DNA of 64,000 bases, taken from positions 5,097,001-5,161,000 of the forward strand of contig CP102593.1 of assembly GCA_025666215.1 (NCBI GenBank). The letters are read 5' to 3'. Below the pieces are notes generated by a model. It made no database searches and was not told the DNA's origin. It was given only the letters and a program-made list of their open reading frames with translations. Below, piece after piece: positions 28,001 through 36,198 of the stretch. Within the stretch, counting starts at the first letter, position 1, and each line of letters begins with the position of its first letter. The position numbers were made by a program, and so were the translations under genes. This stretch comes from Xanthomonas campestris pv. phormiicola (GTDB lineage Bacteria > Pseudomonadota > Gammaproteobacteria > Xanthomonadales > Xanthomonadaceae).

Positions 28001-28145
28001 GGCGGTGACCAACCTGTTCGACAAGATGCCGACGCGCGACCGCACCTACACGTCGTATCCGTACTACGACGTGTCCTGGTTCGACACCGTGGGCCGCAGC
28101 CTGTACCTGCAGTACACGCACAAGTTCGGCGGCAGCGCGCTGTAG
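25092..28145 (+). CDS. TonB-dependent receptor with N-terminal signalling (STN) domain
   Basis: A 1017-residue outer-membrane receptor. A signal peptide (about 1-27) precedes a secretin/TonB short N-terminal signalling domain (about 35-104: VNIPAGPLRAALEALARQSG, QALQRVLQGSGFVAQRD) that contacts FecR. A proline/alanine-rich linker leads to the plug (about 135-270: LQVTGSRIPRAQLEG, GLGPNHTLVLVNGRRIADFP, IYGSDAISGVVNFILKK), then a 22-strand barrel ending in YTHKFGGSAL. The style (GSRI, long extracellular loops with Cys pairs) is typical of the large Xanthomonas/Caulobacter receptor group, whose substrates include sugars and peptides. Nearby exported peptidases favour a peptide ligand; this is inference. 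Confidence 0.93.
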   Translation: MRYPMRVLLLSMACATACAAQAQAAADGQAAASQVNIPAGPLRAALEALARQSGAQLIYRADQLDGARSAGAHGPLDTAQALQRVLQGSGFVAQRDASGAWLVRRQEPAAAAPRAQPVRATRPAAAPAEPVAELQTLQVTGSRIPRAQLEGPAPISVISAEQIKANGFTSVPDVLRAMTQNGGETQSPQSASGADFSPGAQQVDLRGLGPNHTLVLVNGRRIADFPMPFKGRSNFTDISNIPLGMIERIEILTGSASAIYGSDAISGVVNFILKKHADGTTLDYRFGTTSGGGGDNFNLSLSSGFSRGAFDAVFGAEVETQNPLWAYQRSRQDSTLDGPTERSQVPRRTFLRTDYDDNYLDPGAATCAAVSGLNGGSTGYASRPGYGAFCGSSGSIGYGTITNRRRGINAYASLNYAFDSGTEWFADLQLGYHELSLYRDVTQWGYMAADGNEEGYFYNQATDQIEAWGRQFSPEEMGGLEAGTIRTRQKTFSLTTGFKGKLASDWDYEASLSHSQYQATISWPQIVAARANALFLGPQLGVDDDSGLPIFNADPQRLYTPLTRDEYDSIAQRSVYQPRSRTDTAAFTVTNPSLFALPGGDAGLSATAEFGNQGYDLRPDPLATQYYYYSWKDSDGHGSRNRWALASELRLPVLSTLALSLAGRYDQYRFSGRTLGKFTYSGGLEWRPLDTLLLRSSYGTAFRAPDLHYIYAGAGNDETSGVDYYRCASEEPGVAIEDCSYNDEAIIRGRSGNRKLDPETSTSWTAGFVWSPRPELDVSVDYFDIDMRNQVQDLRVDQVLRDESECRLGNLDAASTTCQQALARVTRSADGDLYGVYVNPINIARESTSGIDLSTHYRLDTAIGTFRFSGSYTWVRRHDIQVYAGEAMVDEFAVNSGYDIPRSKASASVSWERKAWSATLHGERLGRLPSSDSYDQVYDPDSGDSPWIGATYRYNASVQYRIGDHAQLSLAVTNLFDKMPTRDRTYTSYPYYDVSWFDTVGRSLYLQYTHKFGGSAL

Positions 28146-28206
28146 CGGCGCAGTCGCTGGCACCGCGCGTGGCGCTTTTTCGACACTTTGCAGGTCGCGG
28201 CGACCT

Positions 28207-28275
28207 TGTGGGAGCGACTTCAGTCGCGACGGGCGTTACCGGTAGAGCCCGTCGCGACTGAAGTCGCTCCCACAG
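28207..28275. repeat. Inverted pair of REP-like elements
   Basis: A plus copy at 28207-28233 and a minus copy at 28248-28275, separated by 14 bases, together able to form one long cruciform. It lies after the TonB-receptor stop and in front of the convergent acyltransferase stop, so it may act as a bidirectional terminator. Confidence 0.85.
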
Positions 28276-28353
28276 CACTGCGCGAGCTATGAGTTGCAGG
28301 TCGGTCGGCGCAATCTTGCAGGAGCGGCTTCCGCATCGACGTGCCGGCCGGCC

Positions 28354-28956
28354 TCACAACGTATCGCGATGCTTGCCGCGCCACGGCCGGTACCAGGTGC
28401 GGATCGCGGCGATGTCGGCGTGCATGTCGGCGCTGGTGTGGAACAGCGGGCCGAGGCCGACGGTGCGGCTGGGGTAGTCGAAGTACACCGGGAAGATCGG
28501 GATCTCGGCGCCGTGGGCGATCTTCCAGAAGCCGACCTTCCACTTCTCCACCCGCTTGCGCGTGCCTTCCGGCGTGATCACGTACCACATGCGCGGCGCT
28601 TCGCGGATCAGCGCCACCGCCTGCTCGACCACGCCGCGCGGCGACTTGCGGTCCAGCGGGATGCCGCCGAGCTTGCGCAGCAGCGGCCCCAGCGGCCACC
28701 AGAACAGCTGGGTCTTGCCAAGCACGCGCACCTCGAAGCCGACCGCGAACTTGACCGCGAAGCCGAGGAAACCGTCCCAGTTGGACGAATGCGGGGCGAC
28801 GATCATCACCAGCTTCGGCACGTCCGGGAACTCGCCCACCACCCGCCAGCCAGTCAGGCGCAGCGCGGTGCGGCCGAGCCAGCGGCCGAAGCGGCTGGGC
28901 TTGACCATCGGCATGTTCGGGGTCGCGGTGGGCAACGAAAAATCGCGTTCGCTCAA
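28354..28956 (-). CDS. Lysophospholipid/1-acylglycerol-3-phosphate acyltransferase-like protein
   Basis: A 200-residue acyltransferase of the PlsC superfamily. The catalytic HX4D box appears as PHSSNWDGFLG (His at about 56), and VITPEGTRKRVEKWKVGFW matches the second conserved block (PEGTR). It should acylate a lysophospholipid or related acceptor at the inner membrane. The start used is TTG at 28956, three bases after the arfB stop and preceded by GGGAG; an ATG at 28914 is an alternative. It is probably cotranscribed with arfB. Confidence 0.85.
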   Translation of the reverse strand: MSERDFSLPTATPNMPMVKPSRFGRWLGRTALRLTGWRVVGEFPDVPKLVMIVAPHSSNWDGFLGFAVKFAVGFEVRVLGKTQLFWWPLGPLLRKLGGIPLDRKSPRGVVEQAVALIREAPRMWYVITPEGTRKRVEKWKVGFWKIAHGAEIPIFPVYFDYPSRTVGLGPLFHTSADMHADIAAIRTWYRPWRGKHRDTL

Positions 28957-28959
28957 AAG

Positions 28960-29391
28960 TCACTCCCAGCGGCCGGGCGAACGGCCGCGTTTGATCTGGC
29001 TGCGCTCGCGCTTGGCATCCAGGCGCCGCAGCTTGGCGCCATGCGAGGGTTTGGTGGCGATGCGCCGCTTCGGCACCGACAGCCCGGCGGCGATGAACTC
29101 GGCCAGGCGCTGGCGCGCATCGTCGCGGTTGCGGTCCTGGGTGCGGAAGCGCTGCGCGTCGATCACCAGCACGCCCTCGGCGGTGATGCGGCGGTCGCGC
29201 CGCGCCAGCAGCCGCGCACGCAACGGCTCCGGCAGCGACGGCGAGCCGGCCAGATCGAAACGCAGCTCCACCGCGGTGGAGACCTTGTTGACGTTCTGCC
29301 CGCCCGCGCCGCTGGCGCGCACGAAGCGCTCGACGATTTCGCTTTCCGGAATCGCCAGGCTGTTCGAGATGTGGATGGCCCCGGTACCCAT
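28960..29391 (-). CDS. arfB: Alternative ribosome-rescue peptidyl-tRNA hydrolase ArfB (YaeJ)
   Basis: A 143-residue release-factor-like hydrolase. The catalytic GGQ is at 30-32 within VRASGAGGQNVNKVSTAVEL. The C-terminal tail is rich in Lys and Arg (KRRIATKPSHGAKLRRLDAK), the part that enters the empty mRNA channel. It frees stalled ribosomes by hydrolysing peptidyl-tRNA. The start at 29391 gives the usual short N-terminus before HIS-x-x-LAIPE; an ATG six codons upstream (29409) is possible. The acyltransferase gene follows after three bases. Confidence 0.93.
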   Translation of the reverse strand: MGTGAIHISNSLAIPESEIVERFVRASGAGGQNVNKVSTAVELRFDLAGSPSLPEPLRARLLARRDRRITAEGVLVIDAQRFRTQDRNRDDARQRLAEFIAAGLSVPKRRIATKPSHGAKLRRLDAKRERSQIKRGRSPGRWE

Positions 29392-29581
29392 CCGCGAATT
29401 GTAGGGCATCCGCCAGACGGCTTGATTTTCCAGGGTGCGCGTCCGCACTGTGAAGACCCGGGCAGCGCCGGTGGCCGCGGCGCGGAGCCGAACCGCGGCC
29501 GGCCACGCGGGTCGGCGCAGACGGCGGGGCCGCGGCGATTCCCGTATCCTGGCCGCCGGTCATAGCCTTGCAGGACGCTCG

Positions 29582-30115
29582 ATGAACCCGACCCCGCTCC
29601 TTTCCCGTCGCTGGCCGCAGCGCCTGCTGCTGGCCGCGCTGCTGGCCCTGGCCGCAGGCTCCGCGCTGGCCGAGCCGCCCAGCGACGGCGACGTCAACCG
29701 CCTGCTGTCGGCCTCGCGCGCGCAGAACATGCTCGACAGCATGCTGCCGCAGATCGAGGCGATGCAACGCCAGCAATTCGCGCAGCTGACCGCGCAGCAC
29801 CCGCTCGACGCGGTGCAGCAGCAGAAGGTGCAGCAGATCCAGGAGCGCACCCAGGCCACCGTGCGCAAGGCGCTGTCGTGGCAGGAAATGCGCCCGCTGT
29901 ACGTGAACCTGTACAAGCAGTCGTTCTCCAGGCAGGACGTGCTGGCGATGGCCGAGTTCTACGAGAGCCCGGCCGGGCAGAGCATGCTCGACAAGACCCC
30001 GCAGCTGATGCAGAACCTGATGGGCGCTGTCCAGCAGAAGATCACCCCGCTGTTCGCCGACCTGCAGAAGGACCTGGAACAGACCGTCGACGCGCCGGCG
30101 GCGGCGAAGCCGTAG
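29582..30115 (+). CDS. DUF2059 exported protein
   Basis: A 177-residue protein with a signal peptide (about 1-31, LLLAALLALAAGSALAEP) and a helical DUF2059 domain (about 85-160: LSWQEMRPLYVNLYKQSFSR, QDVLAMAEFYESPAGQSMLD, KTPQLMQNLMGAVQQ). The family is periplasmic and of unknown function. AGGACG precedes the ATG. It is divergent from arfB and stands alone. A REP-like element follows the stop. Confidence 0.88.
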   Translation: MNPTPLLSRRWPQRLLLAALLALAAGSALAEPPSDGDVNRLLSASRAQNMLDSMLPQIEAMQRQQFAQLTAQHPLDAVQQQKVQQIQERTQATVRKALSWQEMRPLYVNLYKQSFSRQDVLAMAEFYESPAGQSMLDKTPQLMQNLMGAVQQKITPLFADLQKDLEQTVDAPAAAKP

Positions 30116-30152
30116 ACCTGCCGCGAGGGCGACTGGGCAGCGCCTCGCCTCC

Positions 30153-30342
30153 CTGTGGGAGCGACTTCAGTCGCGACGAACGAAGCGGCAGTCTTACCGG
30201 CGTCGGCGCAGCTCCAGGCCCACATCGTCCAAGCCCGCCTGGAATATTTCCGATCGAACCATGCAACCTGCAATGGCCTTGGGCCATCAGTCGCGACAGG
30301 CGTTTCCGGTAATGCCCGTCGCGACTGAAGTCGCTCCCACAG
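30153..30342. repeat. REP-like elements: plus copy, partial copy, minus copy
   Basis: A plus copy at 30153-30178, a partial copy (CAGTCGCGACAGGCG) near 30288-30302, and a minus copy at 30315-30342. The bases between the partial and minus copies (GTTTCCGGTAATGCCCGTCG) resemble the spacer of the 28.2-kb pair, so this looks like a complete pair whose plus arm is damaged, next to a separate single copy. Confidence 0.8.
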
Positions 30343-30367
30343 GACTCCCGCGGCGACGGAAGCGGCG

Positions 30368-31120
30368 CTAGCCAGTCACTTGGTCACGCACCGCCGCACC
30401 ACCCGGTAACCACGGCGCCGCCGACCAGCCGAACAAGCCGAACGCGCGCACGAACTCCGCATCCAGCGGTGCGTTCACCTCGATCCGGCGCCCGTCCGGA
30501 TGCGGGAAGGTCAGCCGCTCGGCGTGCAGCAGCATGCGGTGCACGCCCTGCATGCGGAAGATCCGGTTGTGGCGGCCGTCGCCATGGCTGGTGTCGCCGA
30601 TCAGATGGTGCGACAGGTGCTTGAGGTGGCGGCGGATCTGGCGGAAGCGCCCGGTCAGCGGGCTGCAGCGCAGCAGCGCGTAGCGCGAGGTGCCGAACTC
30701 GCCCGACGGCACCGGCAGCTCGCCGCAGGCCAGGCGCTGGAAGCGGGTCTGCGCCGGCTTCTTCAGCGGCTTGCCGGGGCCGCCGTCGAGGTCGTGGTCG
30801 ACCTCGAAGCGCTCCTCGGCCGGCCAGCCGCGGCAGATCGCCAGGTAGTCCTTGCCGACCTCCCCGCCCATCAGCGCCTTGCCCAGCGCGCTGGCGGTGT
30901 CGCGGTCGAAGGCCAGCAGCAGGCAGCCGCTGGTGGCGCGGTCGAGCCGGTGCACCAGGAAGATCGGGCGGCGCAACTGCTCACGCAGGCGATCGGCGAG
31001 GAAGTCGTCCTCGCCGCGGGCCAGTTTGCTGTCGTGGACCATCAACCCGGCGGGCTTGTCGACCACGGCCAGGAACGGGTCCAGATGGAGGATCTGCAAA
31101 GAATCGGGGGAGGCGCTCAC
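30368..31120 (-). CDS. truC: tRNA pseudouridine synthase C-like (RluA family)
   Basis: A 250-residue RluA-family pseudouridine synthase. The catalytic motif HRLDRATSGCLLLAF has Asp 60. RQIRRHLKHLSHHLIGDTSH and GDGRHNR match TruC more closely than RluC or RluD, and there is no S4 domain, also as in TruC. TruC makes pseudouridine 65 in some tRNAs. The start is GTG (31120). It is convergent with the DUF2059 gene across the REP elements. Confidence 0.85.
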   Translation of the reverse strand: MSASPDSLQILHLDPFLAVVDKPAGLMVHDSKLARGEDDFLADRLREQLRRPIFLVHRLDRATSGCLLLAFDRDTASALGKALMGGEVGKDYLAICRGWPAEERFEVDHDLDGGPGKPLKKPAQTRFQRLACGELPVPSGEFGTSRYALLRCSPLTGRFRQIRRHLKHLSHHLIGDTSHGDGRHNRIFRMQGVHRMLLHAERLTFPHPDGRRIEVNAPLDAEFVRAFGLFGWSAAPWLPGGAAVRDQVTG

Positions 31121-31246
31121 TGCCGGATTATCCGCGCCGCGTCAGCAAGCCACAATGCGCCCGCCACGCAGCGTCCCGCGCCAGGCCGTTGACGCCGCCG
31201 TGCCGCGGCTCGACGATGACCTCCCCCCACGCTGCGGAGAATCCCC

Positions 31247-31708
31247 ATGAAACGCTGGCTGCTGTTGTCGCTGCTGACCGTCGTGCCGCTGGCGCATGCG
31301 CTGGACCTGCCCTACGACGCCGCGGCCGACGCCAAGGCGCAGGTGCAGCAGGCGCTGGCCGCCGGCAGGAAGGCGCACAAGCCGACCCTGCTGATCTTCG
31401 GCGCCAACTGGTGCGGCGACTGCCGCGCGCTCGACGCCTCGCTGCACACGGCCAAGAACGCCGCGCTGGTGAACGCGCATTTCGAAGTGGTCAAGATCGA
31501 TGTCGGCAACTTCGACCACAACCTCGAACTGAGCCAGGCCTACGGCGACCCGATCCAGAAGGGCATTCCGGCCGCGGTGGTGGTCGGTGCCGACGGCAAG
31601 ACGCTGTACACCACTAAGGCCGGCGAGCTGGCCAATGCGCGCAAAATGAGCGATCAGGGCATCTACGACTTCTTCGCCAAGGTGGCCGGCGCACCGGCAG
31701 GGCACTGA
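31247..31708 (+). CDS. Exported thioredoxin-fold protein (CGDC)
   Basis: A 153-residue protein with a short signal peptide (about 1-18, LLLSLLTVVPLAHA) and a thioredoxin fold carrying FGANWCGDCRALD (Cys 56, Cys 59). The redox pair is intact but the CGDC active site differs from CGPC, pointing to a periplasmic reductase or isomerase-like role. GIPAAVVVGADGKTLY contains the cis-proline. GGAGA precedes the ATG. Confidence 0.88.
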   Translation: MKRWLLLSLLTVVPLAHALDLPYDAAADAKAQVQQALAAGRKAHKPTLLIFGANWCGDCRALDASLHTAKNAALVNAHFEVVKIDVGNFDHNLELSQAYGDPIQKGIPAAVVVGADGKTLYTTKAGELANARKMSDQGIYDFFAKVAGAPAGH

Positions 31709-31726
31709 GCCGCCGCATCCACGGCG

Positions 31727-31754
31727 ACGGCTGCCGGTGGCGACCGGCAGCCGT
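31727..31754 (+). terminator. Strong hairpin after the thioredoxin-fold gene
   Basis: A perfect 12-bp stem ACGGCTGCCGGT/ACCGGCAGCCGT with loop GGCG, 18 bases after the stop. No U-run follows, so termination is likely but not certain. Confidence 0.5.
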
Positions 31755-31902
31755 ATCAGTGCCAGGACATGTCATTTCCGCGTAAGTCGCGCCGTTCCTG
31801 CATGCGCACGCTGCCATGTCATCGCGCGGGTTCACGTCCTCTCTCGTACTGCCCCATGCACATGCAAGCGCTGCGCGATCCGCTCGGGGATGAAGACACG
31901 CC

Positions 31903-32253
31903 CTACAGCAACTGGATCCCGAAGCGGCGCACGCCCAGCGCCAATGCGCCGAAGCAGGCGATGGTCAGCAGCGCGCAGGCGGCCAGCGTCCACCAGAAGC
32001 CCAGCCGCGGCAACAGCAGCGGAAACGCCAGGAACATCGGCAAGGTCGGCAGCACGTACCAGAACGTGTACCAGGCATGGTTGGCGATCTTGGCCTGCGG
32101 CTGCCGCTCCAACTGCAGCCAGATCAGCGTCAGCAAGGTCACCAGCGGCAAGGCGGCGATCAGTCCGCCGAGCCGGTCGCTGCGCCGCGCCACTTCGGAA
32201 ATCGCCACCACCAGCGCGGCGGTGATCAGATACTTGCCGACGATCCAGGGCAT
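31903..32253 (-). CDS. DUF3147 small membrane protein
   Basis: A 116-residue inner-membrane protein with four hydrophobic segments (KYLITAALVVAISEVA, GGLIAALPLVTLLTLIWLQL, FWYVLPTLPMFLAFPLLLPR, WWTLAACALLTIACFGALAL). The layout and length match DUF3147. Function unknown. The start at 32253 (MPWIVGKY) removes a long non-hydrophobic, low-quality N-terminal extension. It lies 82 bases downstream of ubiB on the same strand. Confidence 0.8.
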   Translation of the reverse strand: MPWIVGKYLITAALVVAISEVARRSDRLGGLIAALPLVTLLTLIWLQLERQPQAKIANHAWYTFWYVLPTLPMFLAFPLLLPRLGFWWTLAACALLTIACFGALALGVRRFGIQLL

Positions 32254-32335
32254 GTGCGGCTCCGAAGCTGAAGGAAAAACGCGGCGGCGTTCGGCGCTGC
32301 AACGCAGCGCATATCGCGCGGCGGTGGCGAGGAAC

Positions 32336-33994
32336 CTAGCGCCGCCACCATGCCGAGAGCAGGCTGACCACGCCGATGCCGCCGGCGATCCACGCCCATA
32401 GCGAGGCGCCGCCGAGTTGCGGCCCACCCGCGTGGAGCGCGTACAGCAGCACGGCGACGGTGAGCAGGCCCACGCCGCTGATCGCGGTGACCACGCGGCG
32501 CTGCATGCGCAGCAGGATCAGGTTGAGGTCGGACAGATCGCGCGAGCGCATCGACAGCTCGTGGCCGCCTTCCACCTGCTGGCGCAGCCAGCTGTGGACC
32601 AGGCGCGGCATGTCCGGCGCGTGGGTCATGATTTCCGGCAGCCGCTTGCGCAGTTCGTGCAGCGCGCGCTGCGGGCTGTAGCGCTCGACCAGGATGCGCT
32701 CGAGCACCGGCCGCGCCACCGCCCAGATGTCCAGCTGCGGATCCAGCTGGCGGCCGACGCCCTCGATGTTGAGCAGGGTCTTCTGCAGCAGGATCAGCTG
32801 CGGCTGCAGGGTCAGCTGGTAACGCTGGGCGACGCGGAACAGCTTGATCAGCACCTCGGCCAGCGAGATCTGCGACAGCGGCCGGGTGAAGTACGGCTCG
32901 CATACCGAGCGCGCCGCCGCCTCCAGTTCGTCGATGCGCACGTTGGCCGGCATCCAGCCCGCCTCCACGTGCAGCTCGGCCATGCGCCGGTAGTCCTTGT
33001 TGAAGATGGCCATGAAGTTCTCGGCCAGGTAGTACTGATCTTCCTGCGACAGCTGGCCCATGATGCCGAAGTCCAGCGCGATGAAGCGCGGGTTGATCCG
33101 TCGCGCCGGATCGCTGTCCACCCAGATGTTGCCGGCGTGCGCATCGGCATGGAAGAAGTTGTCGCGGAACACCTGCGTGTAGAACACGCGCACGCCCTTG
33201 GCCGCCAGCGCCTTGCGGTCGATGCCGGCGGCATCGAGCGAGGCGATGTCGTCGGAAGGAATGCCGCGCACCCGTTCCAGGGTCAGCGCGCGCTCGGCGG
33301 TATGGCTCCAGATCACCTCCGGCACGTACATGTCGTCCGAATGCAGCCAGAAGCGGCGCAGCACGCTGGCGTTGGCGCCTTCGCGCTGCAGGTCCAGTTC
33401 CGCGGCCAGGGTGGTCTCGATCTCGGCCACCACTTCGCGCGGACGGATCTTGTCGGCGCGCGGATGCGCGCGATCGACCAGCGCGGCGGCGGATTTCAAC
33501 AGGGCAATGTCGGCGTCGATCTGCCGCTCGATGTCCGGGCGCAGCACCTTGACCACCACTTCGCGGCCGTCGTGCAGCGTCGCCGCATGCACCTGCGCGA
33601 TCGAGGCCGAGGCCAGCGGGGTGGTGTCGAAACTGGCGAAGGCCACGCCGATCGGCTGCCCCAGCGCCTGCTCGACGATGCGCCGCGCGGCCTCGCCGTC
33701 GAACGGGCGCACCCGGTCCTGCAGCAGGGTCAGTTCCTCGGCCACGTCCGGCGGCATCAGGTCGCGGCGGGTGGACAGGATCTGCCCGAACTTGACGAAG
33801 ATCGGGCCCAGGTCCTGCAGCGCCAGGCGCAGCCGCGCGCCGCGCGACTGCGCGGCGATGTCCGGGCTGGCGCGCGGCACGAACGGCTTGGCCAGGCGCA
33901 GCCAGCGCTCGGCCGGGGTGCCGTCGAGCAGATCGTCCAGGCGGTAGCGCAGGATCACCCGGCCGATGCGGCTGGCGCGGAACATCGCCTTCAT
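32336..33994 (-). CDS. ubiB: UbiB protein kinase-like ATPase for ubiquinone synthesis
   Basis: A 552-residue ABC1/ADCK-family protein needed for ubiquinone biosynthesis. The KxGQ motif ([15 protein letters not shown], Lys 68), the alanine-rich loop ([10 protein letters not shown]), [10 protein letters not shown] and LDFGIMGQ are all present. Two membrane spans close the protein ([20 protein letters not shown] and [20 protein letters not shown]). The start overlaps the ubiJ stop in ATGA, showing coupled translation. The ubiE gene, often first in this operon, is not here. Confidence 0.95.
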   Translation of the reverse strand: MKAMFRASRIGRVILRYRLDDLLDGTPAERWLRLAKPFVPRASPDIAAQSRGARLRLALQDLGPIFVKFGQILSTRRDLMPPDVAEELTLLQDRVRPFDGEAARRIVEQALGQPIGVAFASFDTTPLASASIAQVHAATLHDGREVVVKVLRPDIERQIDADIALLKSAAALVDRAHPRADKIRPREVVAEIETTLAAELDLQREGANASVLRRFWLHSDDMYVPEVIWSHTAERALTLERVRGIPSDDIASLDAAGIDRKALAAKGVRVFYTQVFRDNFFHADAHAGNIWVDSDPARRINPRFIALDFGIMGQLSQEDQYYLAENFMAIFNKDYRRMAELHVEAGWMPANVRIDELEAAARSVCEPYFTRPLSQISLAEVLIKLFRVAQRYQLTLQPQLILLQKTLLNIEGVGRQLDPQLDIWAVARPVLERILVERYSPQRALHELRKRLPEIMTHAPDMPRLVHSWLRQQVEGGHELSMRSRDLSDLNLILLRMQRRVVTAISGVGLLTVAVLLYALHAGGPQLGGASLWAWIAGGIGVVSLLSAWWRR

Positions 33995-34632
33995 GCGCCG
34001 CGTCCCGGCTGCAGCCGCGCCACCCGCGCGGCCAGGCGCTCGACATCGTCGCGCACCGCATCCACATCGTCGTAGAACGCCTCCAGCTCGGCGCGCGGGA
34101 CCACGTCGCGCGATTCCTCGGTGACGAATTCGGCCGCGCTCTGCGCCAGGTCCTGCGCGCTGCGCTGGGCCTGCTGCAGTGCCGCGCGCGCCGCGTTGGC
34201 GAACTGCACGCCGAGCACGTCGCCGAACACCTGGGTGAACGGGCGCTGCCAATCCGGGTCGAAACGCCCCGCCAACTGCTGCAGGCGCCGCGCCAGTTCG
34301 GCATCGCCGGACACCCGCACGCGCCCGCCGGGGCTGGCCCCGCGCCGCGCCTGGGCCAGGAACGGCAGCTGCGCGAACAGCCCGCCGAGGGTGCTGCGCA
34401 CCGCCAGGTCCGGCTCCTGCGCCGCATCCACCGGTCCAACCTGCAGGCGCGTGCCGTCCACACGGATCTGCAGCGCCAGCGCCGGCGCGTCCAGGGTCAG
34501 CGCCACGCGCTGGCCGTCGAGACCGCGCAGCGCCTCGCGGGTATCCGGGTCCAGCGCCAGCGCGCGGTTGAGCGCCGCTTCCAGCGCGCGGCCGGCCAGG
34601 GGCTTGAGGGCATCGAGGGGAGAAGGCGACAT
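33991..34632 (-). CDS. ubiJ: UbiJ (SCP2-domain ubiquinone synthesis accessory factor)
   Basis: A 213-residue protein with an N-terminal SCP2 sterol-carrier-like domain (about 10-110: [40 protein letters not shown]) and a C-terminal coiled-coil (about 175-210, [10 protein letters not shown]). UbiJ scaffolds the ubiquinone hydroxylation complex in E. coli. Its overlap with ubiB supports the assignment, since sequence similarity alone is low in this family. Confidence 0.85.
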   Translation of the reverse strand: MSPSPLDALKPLAGRALEAALNRALALDPDTREALRGLDGQRVALTLDAPALALQIRVDGTRLQVGPVDAAQEPDLAVRSTLGGLFAQLPFLAQARRGASPGGRVRVSGDAELARRLQQLAGRFDPDWQRPFTQVFGDVLGVQFANAARAALQQAQRSAQDLAQSAAEFVTEESRDVVPRAELEAFYDDVDAVRDDVERLAARVARLQPGRGA

Positions 34633-34750
34633 GCGCGCATTCTACAAGGCCGCGGCGCAACGCCATGCGACAACGCGCCGGCCTGGGCCGCGGCGGGCAA
34701 AACCTTCATGCTATGCGCCCCACAGCGACGCCCCAGCGGCGAGGACGTGC

Positions 34751-35884
34751 ATGCGCAAGATCCGGGTCGGCATCATTTTCGGCGGCAAGTCGGCCGAGCA
34801 CGAGGTTTCGCTGCAATCGGCGCGCAATATCGTCGATGCGCTGGACCCGCAGCGTTTCGACGCCACCCTGATCGGCATCGACAAGCAGGGCCGCTGGCAC
34901 GCCAGCGAGCGCGATACATTCCTGCTGCATGCCGACGATCCGGCGCGCATCGCGCTGCACCACAGCGGCCGCGGCGTGGCGGTGATTCCCGGCAACGACG
35001 CGCAGCCGCTGCGCGCGCTGCAGCCGGCGCAGGCGCTGGAGCAGATCGACGTGGCGTTCCCGATCGTGCACGGCACCCTGGGCGAGGACGGCACGCTGCA
35101 AGGCCTGCTGCGCATGGCCGGGCTGCCGTTCGTCGGCTCCGGCGTGCTCGGCTCGGCGCTGGCGATGGACAAGGACGTGGCCAAGCGCCTGCTGCGCGAC
35201 GCCGGGCTGGAGGTGGCGCCGTTCGCCTGCATCCGCCGCCGCGATGCGGCGCAGGCCGATTTCGCCGCGCTGGCCGTGCAGTTCGGGCTGCCGTTGTTCG
35301 TCAAGCCAGCCAACCAGGGTTCCTCGGTGGGCGTGAGCAAGGTGCACGACGCCGCCGCGTTCGACGCGGCGCTGGCGCTGGCCCTGGCCTACGACCACAA
35401 GGCGCTGGTGGAAGCGGCCATCGACGGGCGCGAGATCGAATGCGCGGTGCTCGGCAACGACGCGCCGCAGGCCAGCGTCTGCGGCGAGGTGGTGGTGCAC
35501 GACGCGTTCTATTCCTACGAGACCAAATACATCAGCGAGACCGGCGCCGAGGTGGTGGTGCCGGCGGCGATCGACGACGCCACCCAGGAGCGGATCCGCG
35601 CCGTCGCATTGCGCGCCTACGCCGTGCTGGAATGCGCCGGCCTGGCGCGGGTGGACGTGTTCCTGAGCGGCGACGGCCGCATCGTGATCAACGAACTCAA
35701 CACCCTGCCGGGTTTCACCCGCATCAGCATGTATCCGAAGCTGTGGCAGGCCAGCGGACTGAGCTACCGCGCACTGATCACGCGCCTGATCGAGCTGGCG
35801 CTGGACCGCCATGCGCAGGACGCGGCGCTGCGCAGCGCGGTAGCCTTGCCGGGATCAGGCGAACAGGCAGCCGCCACGCAATGA
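34751..35884 (+). CDS. ddl: D-alanine--D-alanine ligase (A-type)
   Basis: A 377-residue ATP-grasp ligase joining two D-alanines for peptidoglycan. [20 protein letters not shown] at the N-terminus, [36 protein letters not shown] and [20 protein letters not shown] with PGFT are the four diagnostic blocks. Length fits DdlA rather than the shorter DdlB, and the gene is outside the division/cell-wall cluster. GAGGACGTGC precedes the ATG. Confidence 0.97.
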   Translation: MRKIRVGIIFGGKSAEHEVSLQSARNIVDALDPQRFDATLIGIDKQGRWHASERDTFLLHADDPARIALHHSGRGVAVIPGNDAQPLRALQPAQALEQIDVAFPIVHGTLGEDGTLQGLLRMAGLPFVGSGVLGSALAMDKDVAKRLLRDAGLEVAPFACIRRRDAAQADFAALAVQFGLPLFVKPANQGSSVGVSKVHDAAAFDAALALALAYDHKALVEAAIDGREIECAVLGNDAPQASVCGEVVVHDAFYSYETKYISETGAEVVVPAAIDDATQERIRAVALRAYAVLECAGLARVDVFLSGDGRIVINELNTLPGFTRISMYPKLWQASGLSYRALITRLIELALDRHAQDAALRSAVALPGSGEQAAATQ

Positions 35885-35910
35885 CGTGAATCGCGCCAGC
35901 GGCGCGCACA

Positions 35911-35960
35911 AAAACGAACGGCCCGCCGCACCGGATGTCTCCGGTGCGGCGGGCCGTTCG
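35911..35960. terminator. Very long perfect hairpin terminator between ddl and DUF1328 gene
   Basis: Two perfectly complementary 21-base arms (35915-35935 and 35940-35960) around loop TGTC, in the gap between convergent genes. The A-run at 35911-35914 gives U residues on the minus transcript, so it terminates the DUF1328 gene and may also stop ddl transcripts. Confidence 0.9.
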
Positions 35961-35977
35961 CGATGCAGCGCGGGCGA

Positions 35978-36136
35978 CTACACCTTGCCGCGGCGGAACA
36001 TCGAGATCACGGCCAGAATCAGGAACACCACGAACAGGATCCAGGCGATGTTGGTCGCGGCGCCGGCGATGCCGCTGAAACCCAGCACGGCCGCGATGAT
36101 GGCGATGACGAAGAAGATGATGGCGTAATGCAGCAT
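35978..36136 (-). CDS. DUF1328 small membrane protein (YtjA-like)
   Basis: A 52-residue protein with two membrane helices: [20 protein letters not shown] and, after a short SGIAGAATN turn, [18 protein letters not shown], with a basic RRGKV end. It matches DUF1328 inner-membrane proteins, often stress-induced and of unknown role. The gene is too short to stand out from length alone. It lies 62 bases downstream of oleD on the same strand and ends just before the 21-bp-stem terminator. Confidence 0.9.
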   Translation of the reverse strand: MLHYAIIFFVIAIIAAVLGFSGIAGAATNIAWILFVVFLILAVISMFRRGKV

Positions 36137-36198
36137 GGCAAGGTCCAGAAGTTGTCGTGCCGAATCGGCGCGCAGTTATCTTCTGAAACTGCCGGTCG

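Noticed and set aside
25047..28163. A 1038-codon minus-strand frame
   Set aside because: Antisense shadow of the TonB receptor gene, which has clear signal, STN, plug and barrel features on the plus strand.
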